Part shown: piece after piece, positions 46,054 to 55,100 of the stretch
Position numbering within the stretch: position 1 is the first letter of the stretch
How the letters are laid out: every line of letters starts with the position of its first letter
NCBI RefSeq assembly: GCF_018141105.1
Contig: NZ_CP054839.1
Coordinates: 2,046,001 to 2,110,000 of the forward strand
DNA length: 64,000 nt
Source: Saccharopolyspora erythraea
Lineage (GTDB): Bacteria > Actinomycetota > Actinomycetes > Mycobacteriales > Pseudonocardiaceae
Direction: 5' to 3'
Notes under the pieces: generated by a model
What the model saw: the letters and a program-made list of their open reading frames with translations, nothing else
Databases searched by the model: none
What the model was told of the DNA's origin: nothing
Position numbers and translations under genes: made by a program

Positions 46054-46284
46054 ATGGAGTGGCTGGTCGAGTGGTGGGACGCTGCCGAGCTGTGGCTCGT
46101 GCAGCTTCCTTACCCGCTCCAGGTGACACTGGTGCTCGCGGTGCTGGTCCCCCTCGCTTGGGGCGTGGGCTGGCTGATCGACCGGGGGATCGACGCGCTC
46201 GGCGCGAAGCTCACCCGGGTCCGCGACGCCGAGCCGCCCGTCGGCCGCCGCGACGGAGTGGCAGGAGGCCGCAGTGCGGGCTGA
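46054..46284 (+). CDS. Small membrane protein (76 aa), first of the RNase-barstar cluster
   Basis: A tryptophan-rich amphipathic start (MEWLVEWWDAAELWLVQLPY) leads into one hydrophobic helix at about 22-45 (PLQVTLVLAVLVPLAWGVGWL), then a polar tail. GTG 46051 is an alternative start. No family is recognised. It lies 21 bp before the secreted RNase gene and is probably cotranscribed; a role in secretion or immunity is only a guess. Confidence 0.65.
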   Translation: MEWLVEWWDAAELWLVQLPYPLQVTLVLAVLVPLAWGVGWLIDRGIDALGAKLTRVRDAEPPVGRRDGVAGGRSAG

Positions 46285-46305
46285 GGCGGGCGCTGGAGGC
46301 GGGCG

Positions 46306-46716
46306 GTGAGCTCCCGCAAGCGCATCTCGGTCGCCCTGGTCGGGTTGATCGCGCTGGTCGTGATCGGTTGGTTCGTGCGCGACTACACCGGTGCCGGCGA
46401 CGAGCAGGTGCCCGGCGCGGCCGATTCCGGACTCCAGGTGAGTCCGATGTCGGCCCTGCCGCCGGAGGTCCGGGCCACCTGGAAGTCGATCGCCGACGGG
46501 GCCCCCTTCCGGTATCCGGGCAGGGATGGCACGGTGTTCTCCAACCGGGAGGAACGGCTTCCCGAGCGGCCTTCCGGTTACTACCACGAGTACACGGTGC
46601 CGACCCCGGGCTCGCCGGACCGGGGTGCCCGGCGGCTGATCACCGGCGAACGTTCCGAGATCTACTACACCGGCGACCACTACGAGTCGTTCGTGGTCGT
46701 CGATCCCGACGGATGA
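46306..46716 (+). CDS. Secreted or anchored guanyl-specific ribonuclease (barnase/RNase Sa family)
   Basis: 136 residues. An N-terminal hydrophobic segment at about 7-24 (ISVALVGLIALVVIGWF) serves as signal peptide or anchor. The rest aligns well with Streptomyces RNase Sa: LPPEV, FRYPGRDGTVFSNRE, GYYHEYTVPTPG, RGARRLITGE and YYTGDHYESF. The catalytic residues correspond to E95, R106 and H125. The disulfide cysteines of RNase Sa are absent. The immediately overlapping barstar gene protects the producer. Confidence 0.93.
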   Translation: MSSRKRISVALVGLIALVVIGWFVRDYTGAGDEQVPGAADSGLQVSPMSALPPEVRATWKSIADGAPFRYPGRDGTVFSNREERLPERPSGYYHEYTVPTPGSPDRGARRLITGERSEIYYTGDHYESFVVVDPDG

Positions 46717-47138
46717 GTGCGATGTTCACGACGAAGTGGGCCAGCGCAGTGCTGGGGAAGGAGCCGGCGGTGAGCGGGTTGGAGGAACCCTCCACTGACG
46801 TCAGCGCCGTCAAAGCAGCCGAGGATGCCGAGCGACGGGGCGCGGCGGCGCACGTCCTGGACGGTTCGGAGCTGGTCAGCAAGCGCGCGGCGCTCGACGG
46901 CATCGCCGCGGTCCTGGACTTCCCCGAGTGGGCGGGCCGCAACCTCGACGCGCTCTACGACTGCCTCACTGACCTGTCCTGGCTGCCCGAGGGCGAGCAC
47001 GTGCTGATCTGGTCCGGCTACCAGGCCCTGGCCGACTACGACCCGAAGGCCTACCGGAAGATCAGCGCGGTGCTGAAGGAGGCGTCGGAGACCTCCTTCT
47101 GCGGCCGGACCTTCACCGCGGTCCTGACCCGGAACTGA
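46713..47138 (+). CDS. Barstar-family RNase inhibitor
   Basis: 141 residues starting at ATG 46713, overlapping the RNase stop (ATGA). The C-terminal ~90 residues are barstar-like: HVLDGSELVSKRAALDGIAAVLDFPEWAGRNLDALYDCLTDLSW in consecutive segments, with the acidic helix that plugs barnase-type active sites. A ~50-residue N-terminal extension has no clear counterpart. As the cytoplasmic immunity protein it pairs with the upstream RNase. Confidence 0.92.
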   Translation: MSAMFTTKWASAVLGKEPAVSGLEEPSTDVSAVKAAEDAERRGAAAHVLDGSELVSKRAALDGIAAVLDFPEWAGRNLDALYDCLTDLSWLPEGEHVLIWSGYQALADYDPKAYRKISAVLKEASETSFCGRTFTAVLTRN

Positions 47139-47214
47139 CGCCGGGGATCTTGGTCGCCCGTTCGTGAACGGCCCCCGGCCTCGATACTGGCTCCCGTGGT
47201 CGATCGGAGGCAGT

Positions 47215-47811
47215 ATGACCGTCATGGACGCGAGGGCGACTCACCGGCAGCGCGCGCCGCTGACCGTGGACGACCTGGAGCGGGTACCCGACGACGGGCG
47301 CCGCTACGAGCTGGTCGACGGGAGACTTGACGTGTCCCCCGCACCCGCTTATGGGCACGGCGTCATCGAGGGTCGGCTGTGCTTCCATCTGAACGCCGTG
47401 GCGCCGGACGGCTATGTGGTTGCACCCGGTGTGGGCCTCAACCTCAACGCCGAGCGGACCCATCACCGCATACCTGACGTGGTCGTGCTCCACGAAGAGG
47501 ACGGTGAGCACCCCTACCTGACCAAACCGCCGTTGCTGGCGGTCGAGGTCGTGTCGCCGGAGAGCGTTTTCCGCGACCACCACACCAAGCGCCGGGAGTA
47601 CGCCGCGTTCGGGATCGAGGCGTACTGGATCATCAGCCCAGCGGCCGACAAGCCCGGGATCGCCGAACTGCGGCTGGCAGACGGTGAGTACAGCGAGGGT
47701 CGCCAGGCCTTCGGCGAGGACGTCTTCGAGACCGATTTCCCGTTCCCCGTCAAGCTAGTTCCGCACTGGCTGCTCGCCGCGGGGCCGTGGCGGAAGCACA
47801 TCGGCGGCTGA
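47215..47811 (+). CDS. Uma2-family (DUF820) PD-(D/E)XK protein, second copy
   Basis: 198 residues from ATG 47215 with CGGAGG upstream. The motif set repeats that of the 32346 gene: VDDLERVPDDGRRYELVDGRL, RIPDVVVLHEEDG, LLAVEVVSPESVFRDHHTKRREYAAFGI and YWIISP. The acidic and lysine residues of the nuclease-like site are kept. Function is unknown for the family. A terminator hairpin overlaps its stop. Confidence 0.86.
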   Translation: MTVMDARATHRQRAPLTVDDLERVPDDGRRYELVDGRLDVSPAPAYGHGVIEGRLCFHLNAVAPDGYVVAPGVGLNLNAERTHHRIPDVVVLHEEDGEHPYLTKPPLLAVEVVSPESVFRDHHTKRREYAAFGIEAYWIISPAADKPGIAELRLADGEYSEGRQAFGEDVFETDFPFPVKLVPHWLLAAGPWRKHIGG

Positions 47812-47840
47812 GCCGACCGGACGGAGACTCCGGTCGGCTC
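47810..47840. terminator. Bidirectional hairpin between convergent Uma2 and enoyl-CoA hydratase genes
   Basis: GAGCCGACCGGA (47810-47821) pairs perfectly with TCCGGTCGGCTC (47829-47840). The first arm is repeated at 47845-47856, so an alternative hairpin can form. There is no T run. Confidence 0.65.
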
Positions 47841-47865
47841 CGAGGAGCCGACCGGACGGCGAGGG

Positions 47866-48639
47866 TCAGCTCTGCGGCGCCCACGAGGGCTTGCGCTTCT
47901 CGGCGAAGGCGCGGATGCCTTCCTGGCCCTCCTCGCTCGCGAAGAACCCGGCCGAGAGCGCCAGCATCTGGGTGAAGTCCTCGCCCATGTCGGTGGGACG
48001 GGTGCGGCGCAGCATCTCCTTGGTGGCCGCGAGAGCTTTCGGGCCGCCGAGGGCGAGCATGTCGGTGTAGCGCCGGGTCTCGGCGTCGAGCGCCTCGGCC
48101 GCGACCGTGGAGTTGAGCAGGCCGATCTCGACCGCCCTCCGCGCGCTGAAGGTCTCCCCGGTCAGGAACAGCTCGTGGGCCTGCCTGGCATGCAGCCGCG
48201 GCAGCACGGTCACGGAGATGACCGCCGGGACGACGCCGATGCGGACCTCGGAGAAGGCGAAGGTAGCGGTGTCGGCGCAGACGGCGATGTCGCAGGCGGC
48301 CACGATGCCGACCCCGCCCGCGCGTGCCGGACCGGCCAGCCTGGCCACCACCGGCTTCGGGCTGTTCCAGATCCGCTCCAGCAGCTCGGGGAACTCGTTC
48401 ACGCCCTGGTCCTCGGCGCCCGCCGCGCGGGACTCCTTGAGGTCCATGCCCGCGCAGAACACCGGCCCGGTGTGGGCCAGGACGATCACGCGCACCGCGT
48501 CGTCGGCGATCGCGCTCTCCAAGTGGTCCCGCAGCTCGCGGCGCAGCTGAGCGGACAGCGCGTTGCGGTTGTGCGGCGAGTCCAGCGTGATCGTCGCGAT
48601 GCCGGCGTCGGATGTGAGGTGCACGAGTTCTTCGGCCAT
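47866..48639 (-). CDS. Enoyl-CoA hydratase/isomerase family protein
   Basis: Crotonase-fold protein of 257 residues (MAEELVHLTSDAGIATITLD). The oxyanion-hole segment is AHTGPVFCAGMDLKES. The second glutamate-bearing segment is AFSEVRIGVVPAVISVTVLPR, where the usual glutamate pair is only partly kept. GPARAGGVGIVAACDIAVCADTATF matches the central helix. The exact reaction is uncertain; hydratase or isomerase of fatty-acid breakdown is likely. It faces the SMR gene divergently. Confidence 0.88.
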   Translation of the reverse strand: MAEELVHLTSDAGIATITLDSPHNRNALSAQLRRELRDHLESAIADDAVRVIVLAHTGPVFCAGMDLKESRAAGAEDQGVNEFPELLERIWNSPKPVVARLAGPARAGGVGIVAACDIAVCADTATFAFSEVRIGVVPAVISVTVLPRLHARQAHELFLTGETFSARRAVEIGLLNSTVAAEALDAETRRYTDMLALGGPKALAATKEMLRRTRPTDMGEDFTQMLALSAGFFASEEGQEGIRAFAEKRKPSWAPQS

Positions 48640-48725
48640 GGCGCGAACGTTAGCCGTTCCCCCGTTGGTGATCCAGCGGTGCCGATACCCGCCTCCAGCG
48701 CGGCTGTGGCATAGTCGGGACCAGG

Positions 48726-48747
48726 TAGTTGAACTATAGTTCAACTA
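48726..48747. promoter_or_regulatory. Perfect 22-bp palindrome before the SMR pump, candidate TetR operator
   Basis: Half-site TAGTTGAACTA followed directly by its exact complement TAGTTCAACTA, 21 bp upstream of the SMR start and AT-rich in a GC-rich genome. The TetR gene two reading frames downstream in the same operon is the likely binder, giving autoregulation with the pump. Confidence 0.75.
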
Positions 48748-48768
48748 AATTGTCTGGAGGGACCCGGA

Positions 48769-49092
48769 ATGGCTTACCTGCTCCTGCTCGGTGCCGTCGC
48801 CTCGGAGGTCATCGGTGCGCTCGCCACCCGCTTCTCCGCGGGATTCACCAAGGTGGTCCCGTCGGCGATCGCGATCACCGGCGTGGTCGGGGCGTACTAC
48901 CTGCTCTCGCTGGCCCTCAAGCAGGGCATGGACATGGGCGTGGCCTACGGCATCTGGGCGGCGCTGGGGGTCACCGCGGTGGCGCTGGTCGGGGCAGCCT
49001 TCCTCGGTGACACCCTTACCTGGGTGCAGATGATCGGCATCGTGCTGGTGATCGGCGGCGTGATCTCACTGGAGTTGGGAGGGCAGCATTGA
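48769..49092 (+). CDS. SMR-family multidrug efflux protein
   Basis: Four-helix transporter of 107 residues (MAYLLLLGAVASEVIGALAT). The essential membrane glutamate is E13 (EmrE E14). GVVGAYYLLSLALKQGMDMGVAYGIWAALG is the family's second and third helix region, and the last helix ends IGIVLVIGGVISLELG. It exports cationic drugs by proton exchange as a dimer. The gene overlaps its regulator. Confidence 0.94.
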   Translation: MAYLLLLGAVASEVIGALATRFSAGFTKVVPSAIAITGVVGAYYLLSLALKQGMDMGVAYGIWAALGVTAVALVGAAFLGDTLTWVQMIGIVLVIGGVISLELGGQH

Positions 49093-49652
49093 CCGAACCC
49101 GCAACTGCCACCGACGGCCGCCGCGCCAGGGGGCAGCGCAGGCGTGCCGAGCTGATCGCGGCGACCCTCGCGGTCGTCGAGCGCGACGGCGTCGCCGGGG
49201 TGACCCACCGCGCGGTGGCCCGCGAGGCGGGTTGCCCGGCCAGCTCGGCGGTCTACTACTTCGCCACGCTCGACGAGCTGCTCGTCGCCGCGCTCACCGC
49301 CGCCGCGGAGGACTACGCCCGCCAGCTCCGGGAGATCGTCGACAGCGGGTCCGACGGGATCGACGGCATCGCCCGGCTCATCGCCGACGCGGGCGGGCCG
49401 GGCCGCACCCGAGCGGTCGCAGAGCGGGAGCTGACGTTGCTGGCCGCCCGGCGTCCGGCTCTGCGGCCGATCGCGCGGCACTGGCGGGAGAAGGTCGCCG
49501 ACGCGGCGGCCGAGCACACCGACGACCCCCGAACGATCCAGACCGTGGTCGACGTCGCCGACGGCATCTGTGCCCGCGTGCTGATGGGCACCGAACCCGT
49601 CGCGTTCGAGGAGATCCGCGGCGCCCTGCGGCACGCGCTGCGTCTCGACTGA
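49089..49652 (+). CDS. TetR-family repressor of the SMR operon
   Basis: 187 residues from TTG 49089 with GGAGGG 4 bp upstream; the start overlaps the SMR stop (TTGA). The HTH is at about 12-58 (QRRAELIAATLAVVERDGVAGVTHRAVAREAGCPASSAVYYFATLDELL). The C-terminal part (AAEDYARQLREIVDSG) resembles TetR_C domains of drug-sensing repressors. The palindrome at 48726-48747 is its probable operator. Confidence 0.93.
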   Translation: MTEPATATDGRRARGQRRRAELIAATLAVVERDGVAGVTHRAVAREAGCPASSAVYYFATLDELLVAALTAAAEDYARQLREIVDSGSDGIDGIARLIADAGGPGRTRAVAERELTLLAARRPALRPIARHWREKVADAAAEHTDDPRTIQTVVDVADGICARVLMGTEPVAFEEIRGALRHALRLD

Positions 49653-49685
49653 GGACTGCACCTCAACGAGTCGGAGCCTTGGCGT

Positions 49686-52094
49686 TCACGTGCTGGGGTA
49701 GCGCTCCAGCCAGTCGGGGCCGCGCGGGGGGCGGGGTCCGAACTCCAGGGTCGCGTCCTGCGCCAGCTGTTCGATCACCTCGTGCAGCTCCAGGTCGGCG
49801 ATCCAGCGGTCCGGGATCGCCTCCGCGCCCCGCGCGGCCCCGACGAGGCTGCCGCAGACCGCTCCGGTGGTCGCGCTGTTGCCCGAGTGGTTCACCGCCA
49901 TCGGCAGCGCGACGTCGAACTCGCCTTCCGAGGCCAGCGCCGCGTACAGGCCGATGCCGAGGGCTTCCGGGGCGTTCCAGCCGCTGCCGATGGTCGCCTC
50001 CACGGTTTCGGCGGGCGCCGGGCCCGACCGGCCGAGCCGGACCGCCGCCGAGAGCCTGCGGGTGACCTCCTCGTGCCCGGGCCTGCCGCCGAGGTGGGAC
50101 ATGGCCGCCTCGGCGGCGTCGGCCAGCTCGGCACCGTCCATCAGCGCGGCGACCAGGTACGCCAGCGTGCCCGCGCTGAGGTAGGCCAGCGGATCGCCGT
50201 GGGTCAGCGCGGCGATGTTCATGCCGACGGTGAACACCGCCGCCGGGTCGTCGCTCCACAGCGCCGCCGGAACGGCTCGCATGACCGCCGTGCTGCCTTT
50301 GGAGTCGCTGACGGGGTTCTGCGGGGTGCCCATCTCCTGCTGGCCCTTGGCGAACGCGATGAGCGTGCGCATCATCGTGCGCCCGGGGTTGCGGGTCTGG
50401 AACAGCGCCCGCTGCCGCACCAGCCAGCCGTCGGGTTCGGGGGTGTGCCGCAGGAACTCGCCTGCCGCGCGTGCCCAGCTCAGGTGCTGGGTGTGCAGCC
50501 AGCGCTGGTAGGCGTGCTGGACGTGGCGGGAGGGGTCGGTGATGCCGCTGCGCTCGCGGGCTACGCCGGCCCGGATCATGCCCTCCAGCGAGAACAGCAT
50601 GAGCTGGGTGTCGCTGCCGAGGCGACCGGCGGGGTGGCCCGCGGGCACGTAGGCCCGCAGGCCGTTCGCACCGTGCCGGTCGCGGATCTCGTCCCAGCCC
50701 GCACCGGCGACCGGCCCGCCGAGTGCTTCGCCGACCGCGCAGCCGAGCACCGCGCCGACGAAGCGGTCCCGCGACGCGGCGAGCTGCGGAACCGAGGTCA
50801 GCGCGGTGGGCACCGGGGCCTGCGACTCGTGCGGGTCCTCGGTCGGGTACCGGCGGGCCCATTCCCCGGACTCGTCGGGATGCGGGCCGAACTCGGCGGC
50901 GGCGTCGGTGGCAAGTCGTTCGACCAGCCGGAACTCCGGCAGCGCGGCCAGCCACTCCGCCGGGATCGCCGTCGGCCCGTGCAGCGCGCCGAGCAGCTGC
51001 CCGCAGATCATCGCCGACGACGCGGTGTCCCCGCCGTGGTCGGCGGCGATGCGGACCGCGGTCGCGAAGTCGTCGGGACAGGCCGTGGCGACGCGGATCG
51101 CCACGGCGAGCGCGCCGAGCCCGCTGCGGCCCTCGCCCATGGAGTCCAGGTGCCTGCGTGCGGGCAGCGACCCGGCGGGGCTGCTCAGGCCCAGCCGCAG
51201 CGCGTGCGCGAGCGTCTGGCTGTGCCAGGCGGCGAGCCCGCGCTGGAGGGCCTCGGTGAGCGGCACGTCCCGCAGCAGCGCCGAGACGGCCACGCCGAGC
51301 ACACCCGCCGGGTTGTGGCCGTGCGGGTGGCCGTGGGTAAGCGCGGCCAGGTCGCAGGCCAGCGGGAACACCGCGTCGCCGGACCACAGCGCGGCCAGCG
51401 CGCCCAGCGAGACCGCGGTCGCCGAGTCGGAGGCGTTGACCGGCTGCTGCCGGGTGCCGCGGGGCTTCCCGGCCGCGATCGCCGCCAGCGCGGTCAGCAG
51501 CGTGGGCTCGTCGGTGGACCGGGAACGCAGGCGGCCGCGCTCGACCAGCCAGCCGTCCGGGTTCGGCCGCAGCGATCCGCAGTCCTGCCACGGCACTCCG
51601 CGACTGTGCATCCAGCGCTGCAGGCCCTCGAGGACCCCGTCGACCGGGTCGCCGTCGCCAGCGGCGCGCAGCCGGGTGTGGGCGCGGATGAGTCCCTCGA
51701 GGGCGAACATGGTCGCGGTGCCGCGCTGACCCGCACCCCGGTGACCCCGCGCGACGAACTCGCCGACCGCACCGCCCAGCAGCATGCCGAGGAACCGGCT
51801 CGGTGCTTCCGGCAGGAAGCCGGAGCGGTCGGCCAGTCCGGTGGCAGGGGCGGGTTCGGACACGTCGTCGGCGAGCCGGTGCTGCAACCGCGCTGCCCAC
51901 GGCGGCCGGGAGGCGGGGGAGTCGCGCCAGGCGCGCCAGGTGCCCAGCAACGCCTCCTCGACCGGGTCGAGGCGCGGGCGAGGACGCGACGCGGGCCGCC
52001 CGCCGCCCCTGACCTCCCGCCAGGTGGCAAGCAACGCGAGTTCGGCCTCGGTGAGCCGGCCCTGCGACCCGTTGTCCCTGCCTGTTCGGTCCAC
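49686..52094 (-). CDS. Double ADP-ribosylglycohydrolase-like protein (both domains degenerate)
   Basis: 802 residues from GTG 52094, 6 bp after the stop of the larger gene, so probably coupled. Residues 14-29 and 42-57 hold a short repeated helix motif (LTEAELALLATWRE; LDPVEEALLGTWRA). Two ADP-ribosylglycohydrolase folds follow. The first, about 100-440, has GGAVGEFVARG (E112 in place of the usual aspartate), no DDT motif, and GGDTASS near 356, where the second metal aspartate is lost. The second, about 460-800, has LGSDTQLMLFSLEGMIRA (first aspartate changed to S494) and HSGNSATT (N739), again lacking both metal aspartates. It is most likely a non-catalytic binding protein. Confidence 0.88.
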   Translation of the reverse strand: MDRTGRDNGSQGRLTEAELALLATWREVRGGGRPASRPRPRLDPVEEALLGTWRAWRDSPASRPPWAARLQHRLADDVSEPAPATGLADRSGFLPEAPSRFLGMLLGGAVGEFVARGHRGAGQRGTATMFALEGLIRAHTRLRAAGDGDPVDGVLEGLQRWMHSRGVPWQDCGSLRPNPDGWLVERGRLRSRSTDEPTLLTALAAIAAGKPRGTRQQPVNASDSATAVSLGALAALWSGDAVFPLACDLAALTHGHPHGHNPAGVLGVAVSALLRDVPLTEALQRGLAAWHSQTLAHALRLGLSSPAGSLPARRHLDSMGEGRSGLGALAVAIRVATACPDDFATAVRIAADHGGDTASSAMICGQLLGALHGPTAIPAEWLAALPEFRLVERLATDAAAEFGPHPDESGEWARRYPTEDPHESQAPVPTALTSVPQLAASRDRFVGAVLGCAVGEALGGPVAGAGWDEIRDRHGANGLRAYVPAGHPAGRLGSDTQLMLFSLEGMIRAGVARERSGITDPSRHVQHAYQRWLHTQHLSWARAAGEFLRHTPEPDGWLVRQRALFQTRNPGRTMMRTLIAFAKGQQEMGTPQNPVSDSKGSTAVMRAVPAALWSDDPAAVFTVGMNIAALTHGDPLAYLSAGTLAYLVAALMDGAELADAAEAAMSHLGGRPGHEEVTRRLSAAVRLGRSGPAPAETVEATIGSGWNAPEALGIGLYAALASEGEFDVALPMAVNHSGNSATTGAVCGSLVGAARGAEAIPDRWIADLELHEVIEQLAQDATLEFGPRPPRGPDWLERYPST

Positions 52095-52100
52095 GTAGTC

Positions 52101-55100
52101 CTATCCGGTGTAGCGATGAGCCCAGTCGGGCAGCGCGCGGTCGGTGACGATCTCCTCCTCGATCCTGCCGAAGTCGTCGATGAGCGGTTCCAGGACCTCG
52201 CGCAGTTCCAGCTGCCGCGCCCATTCGTCCGGCACCGCCCGCACGCCGCGGCCCGCGCCCATGAGGCTGCCGCAGATCGCCGCGGTCGCGGCGCTGTTGC
52301 CGGAGTGCGTGGCCGCCAGCGACACCGCGTCGGTGAAGGAGTTCGGGTGCGACAGCGCCGCCGCGACCGCGATGGCCAGCGCTTCCGGCGCGTTCCAGCC
52401 GAAGCCCAGCTCCTCCAGCGCGACCGGCGAGACCTTGCCACTGCCCGCCAGCTCGACCGCGGACCGCAGGCCGGTGGCGGTGACCTCGGCGCCCTCGCGC
52501 CGGTCCAGCTCCGCCAGCACCGTCTGCACGCTGTCGGCGAGGGTCCGGCCGCTGTCGAGCGCGGCGACGAGACCGGCGAGCGCACCCGCGGGCAGGTAGC
52601 CGTCGGGGTGGCCGTGGGTGATCACCGCGACGTCGGCGCCGAGGGAGACGGCGTTCTCCGGGGTGTCGGCGTGGAATCCGAGGACCGCGCCGCGCACGGT
52701 GGCGGCGGTGCTGCGCGCCGAGTTCAGCGGCCTGCTCGCGGTCGGGACGTCACCGCGCCCCTCCAGCCGGGCCAGCGCGATCAGGCTCGGCTCGTCGGGG
52801 AACCGCTGGGCCCGCAGCGCCTCGGCCTCGGCCAGCTCGCCCAGGGGCAGCTTCGGCCGGAACCGAGCCCCCTGCGCGCACAGCCAGTGCTGCAACGTCG
52901 CGAGCACCATCGCGGGCACCGAGTCGGCGATACCGCGCGAACGTTCCCGGATGCGCGCGCGGATCATGCCGTCCAGCAGGAAAACCGACTGCTGCGCCGC
53001 CGCGGTCGCGGTGCCCCGGCGCCCGAACAGCTCGGCGAACTCGTCGACGCCGTCGGGGTTCTCCCGCAGGAGAGCGGCCAGGCCGGTGAACATCCAGGGC
53101 GCACCGAGCGCGTCACCGGCGGCCGTGCCCAGGACGCAGCCGGCGAAGCGCTCCTGCGTGCTGAGCTGGACCGGCGTCTCCTCGGCGAGCGCCCCGCCGG
53201 TCGGCTCCTCCTCCGAAGCCTCGCCAACGAGCTGAGCGGCGCGCTCGGCGCCGAACGCCTCGACCAGCAGCTTGTGCAGGCCTTGCGAGAGGTCCGAGGG
53301 GGTGTCCTCGTCGCCGTCGCGGAACTTGCGCCAGGCGGCGAGCAGACGCAGCTCCTCGTCGGACAGGCCGTCGTCCTCGGTGTCGTCGCCGACGGTCTCC
53401 TCCGCGGTCTCTCCGGCGGACGGAGCTTCGGCGGGAGCGGTCTCGGACGGCCCGGCCTCCACGGCGGAGTTCGCGTCATAGTTGGACTTCGCCGCCGCAT
53501 CGGCGGGCTGCTCCACGACTTCCTCGACGGCATCGGTCTGGTCTTCGGTGGGGAACGCGGTGTCCCCGGAGGAGACGACCTCGGCTTGCTCCGGGGCCGT
53601 GCCGGTGTCGGTGGGCTGGTCAGCGGTCTGCTCCGGCGCCGGTTGTCCGATCGTCGGGGGCTCGGTTTCCGAGTGCTCGGCCGCCGATCCCTCGGCCACC
53701 GACTGCTCGGCCATCGGCTGCTCGGCCGCCGATTCCTCGGCCACCGACTGCTCGGCCACCACTGCGTCCTGCTCGTCGGCTCCCGCGTCCGGTGCTTCGG
53801 CAGCCTGTTCCGGGGCCTGCGGGGCGACCTCACCGGCAGGGCCGATGGGGTAGCGCTGGAGCCATTCGTCGTCGGTCGGCGGGTTCGCGCTGAACTCCCG
53901 CGACGCGTCCTGCGCGAGTTGCTCGATGACCTCGCGCAGCTCCAGCCTGCCGAGCCACCGCTCGGGCACGGCCGCCGCCCCTTGCGCGGCGCCCATGATG
54001 TTGCCGCAGATCGCGGCGGTCGAGTCGCTGTCGCCGGAGTGGTTGGCCGCCAGCAGCACCGCGTCGGCGAACGAACCCGGGTGCGACAGCGCCGCGCACA
54101 CCGCGATGGCCAGCGCCTGCTCGCCCACGTCGCCCTCGCCCAGGCGCTCGTGGATGCGCTCCGGCGTCGGGGTTCCCTCGGTGGCCAGCTCGATCGACAG
54201 CCGCAGCACGCGGGTCGTCTCCTCGGAGCCGTCCCAAGTGGACAGTTCGGTGAGCGCGCGGTCGACGGCGACCGGCAGCGAGCCGCCGAGCACGAGCTGC
54301 TGGACGATGACGGCCAGCGCGCCCGCGGGCAGGAAGCCGTTCGGGTGGCCGTGGGTGAGCACGGCGGTCAGCGCGCCGACCCGGAAGACCTCGGCCGTGT
54401 CCTGCGACCACAGGCCCGCGGGCGCCGCCCGCATCACCCCGCCGCAGCTTTTGGAGTCGTTGAGCAGGTTGTCGAAGGAACCCTGCTCGCGGCCGGTGGC
54501 GTAGCCGTGCAGGGCCTGTATGGAGGTGGCACCGGGAGCACGGCGGACGAACAGGCCCTTCTGCCGGATCAGCCAGCCGTCCGGCGCGCTGCCTGCCAGC
54601 GGGCCGCCCGCCTCCCGCCAGTCGAAGCCCTGGGTGTGCAGCCAGCGCTGGTAGGAGTGCTGGACCTGGGTGCCGGGTTCGGTCTCGCCGTAGAGCCTGC
54701 GGCGGATGCCGGCCCGGATGAGCCCGTCCAGGGTGAACAGGGTCATCTGGGTGTCGTCGCTGATCGACCCGCCGGGCCGGTGGGCGTCGACGAAGTCGGT
54801 CAGGCCCGCCGGGCCGTACTTGCGCCGGATCGACTCCAGCGGTTCGTCCTCGATCGGGTAGCCGAGGGCGTCACCGACCGCGCCACCGAGCAGGAAGCCG
54901 CTGATCCTGGCTTCGCGGTCGGGAGCGGGGGCCGCGACCAGGGGAGCCTGTCCGGGCCGGCTGACGGTGACGGTGGTGCGCTGGGTGACGTCCGCCGCGG
55001 GCTCGGCCTGGGGCGTGGCGGTTTCCGCAGCCGCGCCACCGGCGTCTGCCTGCTGCTCGGCCTCGGCTTTCTCGGCGCGCGCCTCTGGCGGCGGTGTGGT

